A stretch of 64,000 bases of DNA from CALZJC01 sp963781065. Lineage in GTDB: Bacteria; Acidobacteriota; Thermoanaerobaculia; Multivoradales; JAHEKO01. Positions 1 through 6,411 of the stretch are shown piece by piece. The notes under the pieces are model-generated. The model was not told the origin of the DNA and did not search any database. It saw only the letters and a program-made list of their open reading frames with translations. Location: NCBI GenBank assembly GCA_963781065.1, contig CAWAET010000004.1:682001-746000 (forward strand), given 5' to 3'. Positions within the stretch are counted from its first letter, which is position 1; each line of letters opens with the position of its first letter. The translations under genes were made by a program, and so were the position numbers.

Positions 1-1751
1 AGGCCCTCGTCGCTCATGAAGTCGCGCAGCACTCGCAGCCGCTCGGGCGTGATGGTGTAACCCCGGAAGCGCTCCTGGCCGGTGATCAGGTAGGGGTCGT
101 CGAGGTCGACTTCGGCGGTCAGGAACCGCTTCTCGAGATCCCGGTGGAGCAGGCGGTTGATCGCCATCTCGGCCACCCGCTGGCCCGCCATCGCGTCGAT
201 CAGCTGTTTGCGGTCGGTGGCGATCTGGCTCTCCCAGCGAAAGACCTCGGCCGGGTTGGCGGCGCCGATAGTGCGCCGGACCCGCGCCAGCTCCAGGTTG
301 GAACGGGTCAGCTCCAGGTTGTTGCGCTGCACCTGGACCAGGGTCTTGGCGCGGAGCAGGTTGAGGTAGGTGACCGCCGCCTCGAAGGCGATGTCGAGGC
401 GCAGGGTCTCGAGCCCCTCTTCCCGCGCCAGCTGCAGCTCGCGCTGGACCTGAACGTTGGCCAGCGCTCCATCGGAGAAGAGCAGCTGGCTCAGGGCCGC
501 CGAGCCGGTGACGGTGCGCTCGGGCTGCGAGCCGAAGCTCGCCGCCGCGCGGTCCTGGTCGATCTCGAGGCCGGTGGCCGAGAGCTCGAACTGGGGCCGC
601 AGGGTCGACCTCGCTTGCGCCACCTGCTGCTCGCCGGCCGCCAGGTCGAGTCGCCGGGCGGCCAGGTCGAGGTTGGCGGCAATCGCCTCGTCCACCGCGG
701 CCGCCATTGCCAGGGTGGGCAGGTCCGAGGCCTCCGGGTGCAGCAGGCGCGCCTCGACCAGCGTCTCCCAGCTTGGCGACACGCCGATCGTCCGGGCCGT
801 GGCCATGTTGATCCTCAGCTCGTCGCGCATCTGGAAGTCGACCGGCAGCTCGCCGGGCTCGGCGCCGAGCAGGATCCGCTGCAGGTTGAGCGCCACGCGG
901 CGGGTCAGCCGCGGCAGGAACTCGTCCGAGCCCAGGCTGGCGAGCATGCCCAACTCGACGTCCGCGCCGCCCAGGGCCGAGAAGGTCGGCAGCTTGCGCT
1001 CGTTGAGGCCGTCGATCAGCTTCTGCTGCTCGGCGCCCGGCAGGTGGAAGAGCGGCCAGGAGAAGACCGCGTCCACCCTGGGGGAGATGGCCGCCAGGGC
1101 CTCCTCGGCGCTGGTGCCGACGCCGACGTACTCGAACTCCAGCCCCTCTTCCTGGATGATCTCCAGGGTCCGCAGCTCGAGTCTGGGAATCGCTTCCACC
1201 AGGGCCTCGATGGTCAGGATAGCCACCCGTTGGAAGGGCACCATCTGGCGAAAGAAGCGCAGCTCGTTGGCCAGGTTGTTGGGCAGCGAGACGTAGCTCA
1301 GGTTGGGCACGCCGCTGGCGCCGTCGACGATCGGCACGTCTTGAATCGCGCGGTCGATCATCACCGGCGCGATCACCGGCTTGGGCAACGCGCCGTAGCA
1401 GCAGACGGCATGCGAGGAGAGCAGCCCCCAGGTGATGACCGCGTCGACCTCGGGGTCCTCCAGCAGACGGTCCAGGTTGGCCCGCACCGTCTCGAGGGTC
1501 CAGTCGCCGACCAGGTAGGCCTCGTCCGGAAACCGCACGTCGAACTCGCCCTCGGTCAGCGCCGTGACTTCGCTGCGGGTCAGCGCGCGTATCCCCGGGT
1601 TGCCCTCCCAGGGCCCGTCGACGACCACCCCGACGCGCACTACCGGCAACTCCTGCGCCGTCGCCACTACGGCTGCGAGGCTCAGGATCCAGAGCAGGGC
1701 ACAGGCGCAGACACCGCGGGCGAGCTCGCGCGGCGAGACGAGAGAGTCCAT
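1..1751 (-). CDS. ABC substrate-binding-like domain fused to TolC-family outer membrane protein (3' end outside window)
   Basis: 583 residues are visible; the gene runs off the left edge. It starts with ATG and a signal peptide (hydrophobic stretch, then Ala-Thr-Ala-Gln around residues 31-34). Residues about 35-320 resemble the ABC_sub_bind (TrpX-like) periplasmic fold: VRVGVVVDGPWEGNPG at the start, repeated Rossmann-like strands, and a segment on decreasing numbers of parameters typical of that family. From about residue 345 the protein changes to long amphipathic helices rich in Ala, Leu, Gln and Arg (for example AAGEQQVAQARSTLRPQFEL and VQRNNLELTRSNLELARVR), characteristic of TolC-type efflux channels. 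The fusion would place a periplasmic sensor or binding domain on an outer-membrane channel. Export role is inferred from TolC; the ligand is unknown. Confidence 0.72.
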   Translation of the reverse strand, partial: MDSLVSPRELARGVCACALLWILSLAAVVATAQELPVVRVGVVVDGPWEGNPGIRALTRSEVTALTEGEFDVRFPDEAYLVGDWTLETVRANLDRLLEDPEVDAVITWGLLSSHAVCCYGALPKPVIAPVMIDRAIQDVPIVDGASGVPNLSYVSLPNNLANELRFFRQMVPFQRVAILTIEALVEAIPRLELRTLEIIQEEGLEFEYVGVGTSAEEALAAISPRVDAVFSWPLFHLPGAEQQKLIDGLNERKLPTFSALGGADVELGMLASLGSDEFLPRLTRRVALNLQRILLGAEPGELPVDFQMRDELRINMATARTIGVSPSWETLVEARLLHPEASDLPTLAMAAAVDEAIAANLDLAARRLDLAAGEQQVAQARSTLRPQFELSATGLEIDQDRAAASFGSQPERTVTGSAALSQLLFSDGALANVQVQRELQLAREEGLETLRLDIAFEAAVTYLNLLRAKTLVQVQRNNLELTRSNLELARVRRTIGAANPAEVFRWESQIATDRKQLIDAMAGQRVAEMAINRLLHRDLEKRFLTAEVDLDDPYLITGQERFRGYTITPERLRVLRDFMSDEG

Positions 1752-1988
1752 GGTGTATTCAAAGGCCAAGAGCGCGAATCCGAAGCCCGAGGGTCGGCAG
1801 GTCCAGACCGAGACAGGGAGAGGAAAAAATAGCACGAGATGCGCCAGAACCCGGGCCGGCTGGACAAGGCGCCACTCGAGACGCCAGGGGTCTCTACTCC
1901 ACCTCGGGGCCAGCGATATGCTCTCCAGCCGGCTGACCGAGCGTGATCGCCCGTTCATCTCACCTGTTGCTCGGCAAGGAGCGAAGCC

Positions 1989-2183
1989 ATGAGCCAAGAG
2001 AAAACCACCTGTGTCGCCTGTGACCGGGACGACACCGAGGTCCCCCTGCTGCGGCTGAGCTACCGCGACGGCGAGTTCCGCATCTGCCCGCAGCACCTGC
2101 CGATCCTGATCCACGACCCGGCGCGGCTGATCGGCCTGCTGCCGGGGGCCGAGGGGCTGGCGCCGGCCGATCATCACGACTGA
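1989..2183 (+). CDS. small Cys-pair protein, possible zinc knuckle
   Basis: 64 residues, ATG preceded by a good AAGGAG-type ribosome binding site. It has CVACDRDD near the N-terminus and a CPQH motif at about residues 36-39, so CxxC...CxxH could bind one zinc. No membrane segment or signal peptide. I do not recognise a family. It stands alone between the TolC-type gene, transcribed away from it, and a toxin-antitoxin pair, and the gap upstream (1752-1988) shows no other gene. Function unknown. Confidence 0.6.
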   Translation: MSQEKTTCVACDRDDTEVPLLRLSYRDGEFRICPQHLPILIHDPARLIGLLPGAEGLAPADHHD

Positions 2184-2292
2184 TCCGTCGCCGCCGACCC
2201 CTGGCGCCAGCTGAATCCAGTCGCGGCCCCTGGCCAGCGAAGCTGCTTCCGCTTCGACTGAAAGCCGGTGCTCTGGGGCTGTTGCTCTTTTG

Positions 2293-2316
2293 AGGTCAGA
2301 AAGATCATAATGACCT
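2293..2316. promoter_or_regulatory. inverted repeat upstream of the Phd antitoxin
   Basis: AGGTCA and TGACCT (2293-2298 and 2311-2316) form a perfect 6-bp inverted repeat with a 12-bp spacer ending one base before the antitoxin ATG. The gene has no clear ribosome binding site, so the message may be leaderless or nearly so. Antitoxins of the Phd/YefM type usually bind their own promoter; that this is the operator is inference. Confidence 0.4.
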
Positions 2317-2317
2317 T

Positions 2318-2602
2318 ATGGCCAAGGTCCGCACCATCGTCGACGTGAAGGCGCACTTCTCCCAATACGTGCGCGAGGCCGAGCGGGGCGAGGCGGTTGT
2401 GCTGACGCGGCACGGCAAACCGGTCGCGGCGATCGTGCCGATCGATCTGGTCGAGGAGCTCGCCAGGCTTCGGGCCGCCGGCCCCGCCGGCGGGCTGGCC
2501 AGCGTTGCAGGCGGCTGGCGAGGGTCGGAAGAGGTGGCCGAGAAGGCACTCGAGTACGGCCGCTCTGTGGGCCGGCCGGTACCCGACCTCGACCAGGGCT
2601 AG
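2318..2602 (+). CDS. Phd/YefM-family antitoxin
   Basis: 94 residues. The N-terminal half (VDVKAHFSQYVREAERGEAV, then VLTRHGKPVAAIVPI at about 29-43) is the classic Phd/YefM DNA-binding and dimerisation fold; the C-terminal half is a less ordered tail that would wrap the toxin. It should neutralise the PIN-domain ribonuclease encoded next (2785-3222) and repress the pair's promoter. Unusually, the two genes are separated by about 180 bp because a palindromic CTAG element begins inside this gene's own stop codon. Without the element, the toxin GTG would lie two bases after the TAG stop. Confidence 0.88.
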   Translation: MAKVRTIVDVKAHFSQYVREAERGEAVVLTRHGKPVAAIVPIDLVEELARLRAAGPAGGLASVAGGWRGSEEVAEKALEYGRSVGRPVPDLDQG

Positions 2603-2782
2603 CCTGCTCTCCTCACCAATCGTCTACTACAACGCCGTATGTACCTGAATCTACTGCGTTACGCTCTCGTCGGGCATCCTCAGCGTGCTTCGAGCACGCC
2701 TGCGGTGCCCTCGGTCGCAAGCCTTGTATCTTCAGGCACCTACGGCGTTTCGCTACGACGATCGGTGAGGAGAGCAGGCTAG
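2599..2782. mobile_element. 184-bp palindromic CTAG-ended MITE-like element, copy A
   Basis: The ends are perfect inverted repeats: CTAGCCTGCTCTCCTCACC at the left and its complement at the right. The pairing continues inward (AACGCCGTA with TACGGCGTT, CTGAA with TTCAG) to a terminal hairpin GCGTGC...GCACGC. No open reading frame of its own. Copy B (18191-18374) has exactly the same length and shares internal words such as CGTATGTACCT and CATCCTCA and ATCTTCAGGCACCTACG. It has different but still complementary arm bases, so the fold is conserved. It carries CTAG at both ends, consistent with a 4-bp target duplication as made by IS5-group transposases. Confidence 0.7.
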
Positions 2783-2784
2783 GC

Positions 2785-3222
2785 GTGGCCTATCTGTTCG
2801 ATACCGACGCCATCTCGGAGCTGTTGCGGTCCCGCCCGGCGAAGCGGTACCTCGACTGGCTGTCGACCGTGCCTCGTAGTGAGCAGTGGACCAGCGCCGT
2901 TGTCGTCGGCGAGCTCTACAAAGGTGCCTCCCGCTCGCGCGACCGCGAGCGGCATCTGCGGAACATCGACAAGCGCGTCCTGCCCGCGTTGACCGTGCTG
3001 CCGTACGATACGGGCGTGGCCCGCGAGTTCGGGGCGATCCGGGCGCAGCTCGAGGAGCGGGGTGAGCTCCTGGCGGATGCCGATCTGCAGATTGCGGCGA
3101 CGGCGATACGGCACGGCCTGACCCTGGTGACCGGCAACCTGAAGCACTTCGCCCGTGTGCCCCGCCTGGACCTGTCCGATGTGTTCGCCGATTCTCGCTC
3201 AATCGAGCGGCTCTGCTGTTGA
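2785..3222 (+). CDS. PIN-domain (VapC-type) ribonuclease toxin
   Basis: 145 residues from a GTG start. PIN motifs in order: LFDTDAISELL near residues 4-14 (first acidic residue), VVVGELYKGA (second), LADADLQIAATA near 95-106 (third) and VTGNLKHFARV (fourth). VapC proteins are Mg-dependent ribonucleases that cleave tRNA or rRNA in the cytoplasm. Its antitoxin is the Phd-type gene at 2318-2602. The coding sequence begins two bases after the right CTAG of the inserted element, which may weaken transcription or translation coupling with the antitoxin. It overlaps the following small antitoxin-like gene by one base. Confidence 0.9.
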   Translation: MAYLFDTDAISELLRSRPAKRYLDWLSTVPRSEQWTSAVVVGELYKGASRSRDRERHLRNIDKRVLPALTVLPYDTGVAREFGAIRAQLEERGELLADADLQIAATAIRHGLTLVTGNLKHFARVPRLDLSDVFADSRSIERLCC

Positions 3223-3380
3223 TGCGGCGCGGCGCGGGCCTGGACTCGCGGCCCCGTTCGGCGAGCGAGGTCGGGGGGGCGCTGGACAGCTTCATCGGAG
3301 TCTGGTCGCGGGAGCAGGAGACCGAGTTGCTCGAGGCGGTCGCGCCGTTCCAGGAGATCGACGCGGAGCTGTGGCGTTGA
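3222..3380 (+). CDS. small VapB-like antitoxin
   Basis: 52 residues, with ATG overlapping the VapC stop as TGATG. It has the C-terminal signature of short antitoxins paired with PIN toxins: LDSFIGVWSREQETELLEAV, then FQEIDAELWR at the end. The N-terminal DNA-binding part looks short, so this may be a clipped copy. The partner toxin would be the next reading frame (3377-3484), which is truncated after about 35 codons, so this antitoxin is probably an orphan from a second module placed in tandem. Confidence 0.6.
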   Translation: MRRGAGLDSRPRSASEVGGALDSFIGVWSREQETELLEAVAPFQEIDAELWR

Positions 3381-3484
3381 GGGTTCTGCTCGACACCAAC
3401 GCCTACTCCGCCCTGATGCGAGGGCATCGGGAGGTCGCGACCCTGGTGCGGAGGACCGACGGGGTGCTGCGCCGTAATGAATAA
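3377..3484 (+). pseudogene. truncated PIN-domain toxin remnant
   Basis: From a TTG overlapping the preceding stop, the frame reads VLLDTNAYSALMRGHREVAT, the first strand and first acidic residue of a PIN domain, then ends at TAA after 35 residues. A normal VapC has 125-145 residues, so three of the four catalytic acidic residues are missing. The break lies just before the convergent SDR gene, consistent with a deletion of the toxin body. It is the second half of the tandem module at 3222-3380. Confidence 0.6.
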
Positions 3485-3490
3485 CCCAGG

Positions 3491-4288
3491 CTAGGTCACC
3501 CGCACCCGCCGGATGATGCGGCTGAACAGGCCCGGCAGGAAGCGCTTCAGGTAGACGGCGTATCTCTCCTTGCCGCCGATCAGCACTTCCTCGCGATCGC
3601 GCTCGACCGCCCGGACGATCTTCTCGGCGCAGCGCTCGGCCGGGTAGCCGGCGAGCTGGGCGCGGTCCATCGTGCCCTGGGGCGAGCCGTCGCCGGTCAG
3701 CGCCGCCAGCGGTAGCTCGGTCTTGATGAAGCCCGGGCAGACGATGGTGACCCGGATGCCCCGGTCCCAGAGCTCGGCGCGTAGCGAGTCGAAGAAGCCG
3801 TGCAGGGCGTGCTTCGAGGCGGCATAGCCCGAGCGCAGCGGGGTGCCGATCTTGCCCACCAGGCTGGTGACCACTACGAAGCGGCCGCCGCCGGCCGCCA
3901 GCATCGAAGGCAGCAGCGCTTTGGTCAGGGCCACGGTGCCGAAGAAGTTGACCTCGAGCAGGCGGCGGTCGACTTCGAGATCGGTGTCCACGACCAGGGC
4001 GCGCTGGCTGATGCCCGCGTTGTGCACCATGACGTCGATACGGCCGGCGACCGCCAACGCGGACGCTACCGCCCCGGGGATGGCGGCTGCATCGGCGAGG
4101 TCGAGCGGCACGACGGCGTGGCGGCCGGGCTCGGCGAACGATTGCCTGAGCGCTTCCAGCTGGTCGACCCGTCGCGCCGAGAGCACCAGCCGCGCCCCGC
4201 GAGGCTCGAGCGCCCGCGCCAGCGCCTCGCCAATTCCGGAGGAGGCGCCGGTGATCCAGACCGCCTGGTCCTGCAACGGGATCGTCAT
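3491..4288 (-). CDS. short-chain dehydrogenase/reductase
   Basis: 265 residues, single SDR domain. TGASSGIG at about residues 14-21 is the NAD(P)-binding glycine motif; HNAGIS (about 90-95) and the catalytic YAASK (about 155-159) with an upstream Ser are in place; the C-terminal basic segment ends at the stop. Arg-Arg after the second beta strand (SARRVDQL) favours NADP. Length and motifs match the classical SDR group. The substrate is unknown. It overlaps the downstream end of the MazF-type gene by four bases on the same strand, so it is probably co-transcribed behind that toxin-antitoxin pair. Confidence 0.88.
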   Translation of the reverse strand: MTIPLQDQAVWITGASSGIGEALARALEPRGARLVLSARRVDQLEALRQSFAEPGRHAVVPLDLADAAAIPGAVASALAVAGRIDVMVHNAGISQRALVVDTDLEVDRRLLEVNFFGTVALTKALLPSMLAAGGGRFVVVTSLVGKIGTPLRSGYAASKHALHGFFDSLRAELWDRGIRVTIVCPGFIKTELPLAALTGDGSPQGTMDRAQLAGYPAERCAEKIVRAVERDREEVLIGGKERYAVYLKRFLPGLFSRIIRRVRVT

Positions 4289-4617
4289 AGCCCGAGGACG
4301 AGCCGCAGGCCCGCGCTGAGCCGCGAGAGCTCGGATGGCGGCAGGGTGCCCAGCGGCTCCAGAAAGTCCGAGCGCAGCACCTTCTGCACGTCGTAGAGGT
4401 TCGCCACCGATGCCTTGCGCAGACCGGTGGCGCGGCGCTCGAGACGCACGGTCCCGGGCAACTCAGCCAGGTGGAGACGGCTGGTCAGGGGCGCCACCAG
4501 GAAGGAGCGGATCCGCGGCTCGCGCACTGCGTCGGTCTGGATCACTACCGCCGGGCGGCGCTTGTCGACCCGCACCCACCAGACCTCGCCGCGCCGTGGC
4601 AGCGGCTCACCATTCAT
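4285..4617 (-). CDS. MazF/PemK-family endoribonuclease toxin
   Basis: 110 residues. The start ATG at 4617 was chosen because it overlaps the antitoxin end by 11 bp and gives the usual MazF length. RRGEVWWVRVDKRRPAVVIQ at the N-terminus is the MazF beta-barrel signature (catalytic Arg and Asp-Lys region); FLVAPLTSRLH and ASVANLYDVQKVLRS follow in the expected order. MazF toxins cut mRNA at short motifs. The partner is the ribbon-helix-helix antitoxin directly upstream. Confidence 0.88.
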   Translation of the reverse strand: MNGEPLPRRGEVWWVRVDKRRPAVVIQTDAVREPRIRSFLVAPLTSRLHLAELPGTVRLERRATGLRKASVANLYDVQKVLRSDFLEPLGTLPPSELSRLSAGLRLVLGL

Positions 4618-4843
4618 CGGCGCCGTACTCCTCGGCCATCCGGCGGCGCTGATACTCGTGCCAGGCCTCGTCGTCCTCGGCGACGTCCCAGCCGTAGCGG
4701 TCGAGGTAGCGCACCGTTTGCTCGCGCACACGCTCGGCCGCGAGCAGCTCGGCCAGCAGCCCCGACCGGGAGGTGCCGCGGCGGTTCGCCGCTTCGTCGG
4801 CGAAGGCGACCAGTTCGTCGGGGAGGGAGACGCCGATCTTCAT
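4607..4843 (-). CDS. ribbon-helix-helix antitoxin of the MazF pair
   Basis: 78 residues. MKIGVSLPDELVAFADEAAN at the start is a ribbon-helix-helix strand plus first helix, followed by SRSGLLAELLAAERVR; the acidic, aromatic tail (YGWDVAEDDEAWHEYQRRR) is the toxin-binding part. It would bind the operator upstream and neutralise the MazF-type toxin it overlaps. The combination of an RHH antitoxin with a MazF toxin is known (MazE of this type in mycobacteria). The gap 4844-4976 holds the promoters for this operon and for the divergent NUDIX gene. Confidence 0.85.
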   Translation of the reverse strand: MKIGVSLPDELVAFADEAANRRGTSRSGLLAELLAAERVREQTVRYLDRYGWDVAEDDEAWHEYQRRRMAEEYGADEW

Positions 4844-4976
4844 GTCGGGCTGATGGTAGCACTGTAGGAGATACCAAGGTATGACCTCCCGAGATACCAG
4901 CCGATCAGGTGCGCGGCGTTCTCCGAGGCGCGCCCTACGGGGCTCGGCTATTCTGCGGTAGCCTCGGGCCGGAAAG

Positions 4977-5405
4977 ATGGACGAAAACAGCCAAGCCGAG
5001 GTGATCGAGGCGGCCGGCGGCATCCTCTGGCGGCGCCGGGGAGGGATGGCCGAGCTGGCGGTGATCCACCGACCGAAGCACCAGGACTGGTCGCTGCCCA
5101 AGGGCAAGCGCGATCCGGGCGAAAGCTGGCAGCAGACGGCGCTGCGCGAGGTGCTCGAGGAGACCGGCTGCGAGGCGGAGATCGGGCGCTTCGCCACGGG
5201 CACGATCTACACGGTCCGGGGGCGGCCCAAGGTCGTCCTCTTCTGGCACATGACGGTCACCTCGGAAGTCCCCTTCACCCCCAACGCCGAGGTCGACAAG
5301 CTCGAGTGGATGACGCCGGAGGCGGCTCTGGAACGGCTCGACTACGCCACCGAGCGCCGGCTGCTGAGCCGCGAGGCGATCGCCGAGCAGCAGGAGGAGG
5401 GATGA
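4977..5405 (+). CDS. NUDIX hydrolase
   Basis: 142 residues. The NUDIX box is complete: GKRDPGESWQQTALREVLEE followed by TG, at about residues 43-64. The N-terminus (AAGGILWRRRGG, LAVIHRPKHQDWSLPKGK) matches the MutT1/Ap4A-hydrolase type that lacks the histidine phosphatase domain. Such enzymes hydrolyse oxidised dNTPs or dinucleoside polyphosphates. ATG start; its stop overlaps the next gene's start (ATGA), so the pair is translationally coupled. Confidence 0.9.
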   Translation: MDENSQAEVIEAAGGILWRRRGGMAELAVIHRPKHQDWSLPKGKRDPGESWQQTALREVLEETGCEAEIGRFATGTIYTVRGRPKVVLFWHMTVTSEVPFTPNAEVDKLEWMTPEAALERLDYATERRLLSREAIAEQQEEG

Positions 5406-6169
5406 GCCCAGCGAGTCCGCCGCGCCAGGCGACGACCATCGACGAGGTCATCGAGCAGCTCGACGGGCTGATCGACGACGCCCGCCGTGAGGGTAGCCGC
5501 GCCGGCTACTTCCCGGCGCTGTACCGCAAGGTCACGGTGGGCGTGAAAGAGGGCATCGCGGCCGGCCGGTTCGAAGACGGCGAGCGCATGGAACGGCTCG
5601 ACGTCATCTTCGCCAACCGCTATCTGGCGGCGGTAGCGGCGCTGCGGCGGGGCGAGCCGCCCAGCCGCTGCTGGCAGCTTTCCTTCGAGGCCAGCCGCCG
5701 ATGGTGGCCGATCGTGCTGCAGCATCTGCTGCTGGGCATGAATGCCCACATCAACCTCGACCTCGGCGTCGCCGCCGCGCGCACAGCGCCGGGAGCGCAG
5801 CTGGCCGGGCTCGAGAACGACTTCAAGGCCATCAACGTGGTGCTGGCCGAACTGACCGATGGCGTCAAGCAGGAGTTGTCGACGGTCTGGCCGCGGTTGC
5901 GCCGGCTCGACCGTCTGGCCGGCAGCGCCGACGACCGGATCGTCAACTTCTCGATCTCCGAGGCGCGTGACCGCGCCTGGAGCCTGGCCCAGCGTCTGGC
6001 CCCGCTGGCGCCCGACGAACAGGCGGCCGAGATCGCCGCCACCGACCGCAAGGTCGCCCTGCTGGGCAAGCTGATCTGGAAGCCAGGGCCGGTCGCCCGG
6101 ATGACCACCGGCTTCATCCGCCTGGGCGAGCGGGGCACCGTGCCCGAGATCATCGACCTGCTGCTCTAG
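5402..6169 (+). CDS. DUF5995 family protein
   Basis: 255 residues from an ATG overlapping the NUDIX stop. The family is recognised from the conserved core GYFPALYRKVTVGVKEGIAA, then FANRYL, and the WPIVLQHLLLGMNAHINLDL block near residues 105-124. Helical, no signal peptide; function unknown. A His-Asn-Leu-Asp patch suggests a ligand or metal pocket, which is inference. Coupling with a NUDIX enzyme hints at a shared housekeeping role. A hairpin terminator follows at 6255-6303. Confidence 0.8.
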   Translation: MSPASPPRQATTIDEVIEQLDGLIDDARREGSRAGYFPALYRKVTVGVKEGIAAGRFEDGERMERLDVIFANRYLAAVAALRRGEPPSRCWQLSFEASRRWWPIVLQHLLLGMNAHINLDLGVAAARTAPGAQLAGLENDFKAINVVLAELTDGVKQELSTVWPRLRRLDRLAGSADDRIVNFSISEARDRAWSLAQRLAPLAPDEQAAEIAATDRKVALLGKLIWKPGPVARMTTGFIRLGERGTVPEIIDLLL

Positions 6170-6254
6170 TGCTGCTAGCCCTCCCGCCGGGCTACCAATT
6201 CTTGACAGGCCGATGGCCGTATTCTTGCCCCGATCGACCGGCACGGCCCTGAGA

Positions 6255-6303
6255 AGCCCGGCACGACAGGGGTTCTCGAAGGGCCAGGCCTGGCCGGGCT
6301 TTT
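6255..6303 (+). terminator. Rho-independent-like terminator after DUF5995
   Basis: AGCCCGGC (6255-6262) pairs with GCCGGGCT (6293-6300), with a further GGCC-rich stem inside, followed by a short T run. It lies in the 242-bp gap between DUF5995 and the GGDEF/EAL gene. A GGAGG sequence at about 6311 and start-like codons lie further down, but the diguanylate cyclase gene begins only at 6412. Confidence 0.5.
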
Positions 6304-6411
6304 GCTCATAGGAGGATTGTTCCGCGAGCCGCCGGCGCCGCCGGCGGCCCATGGACGCATGGAGCGCCGCGTCAGCGGAACGCCGGACCGAACGAGGAAA
6401 GATCACGGACG

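Noticed and set aside
6200..6240. Sigma-70 promoter TTGACA...TATTCT before the GGDEF/EAL gene
   Set aside because: The spacing of 12 bp is too short, and a terminator lies between it and the gene.
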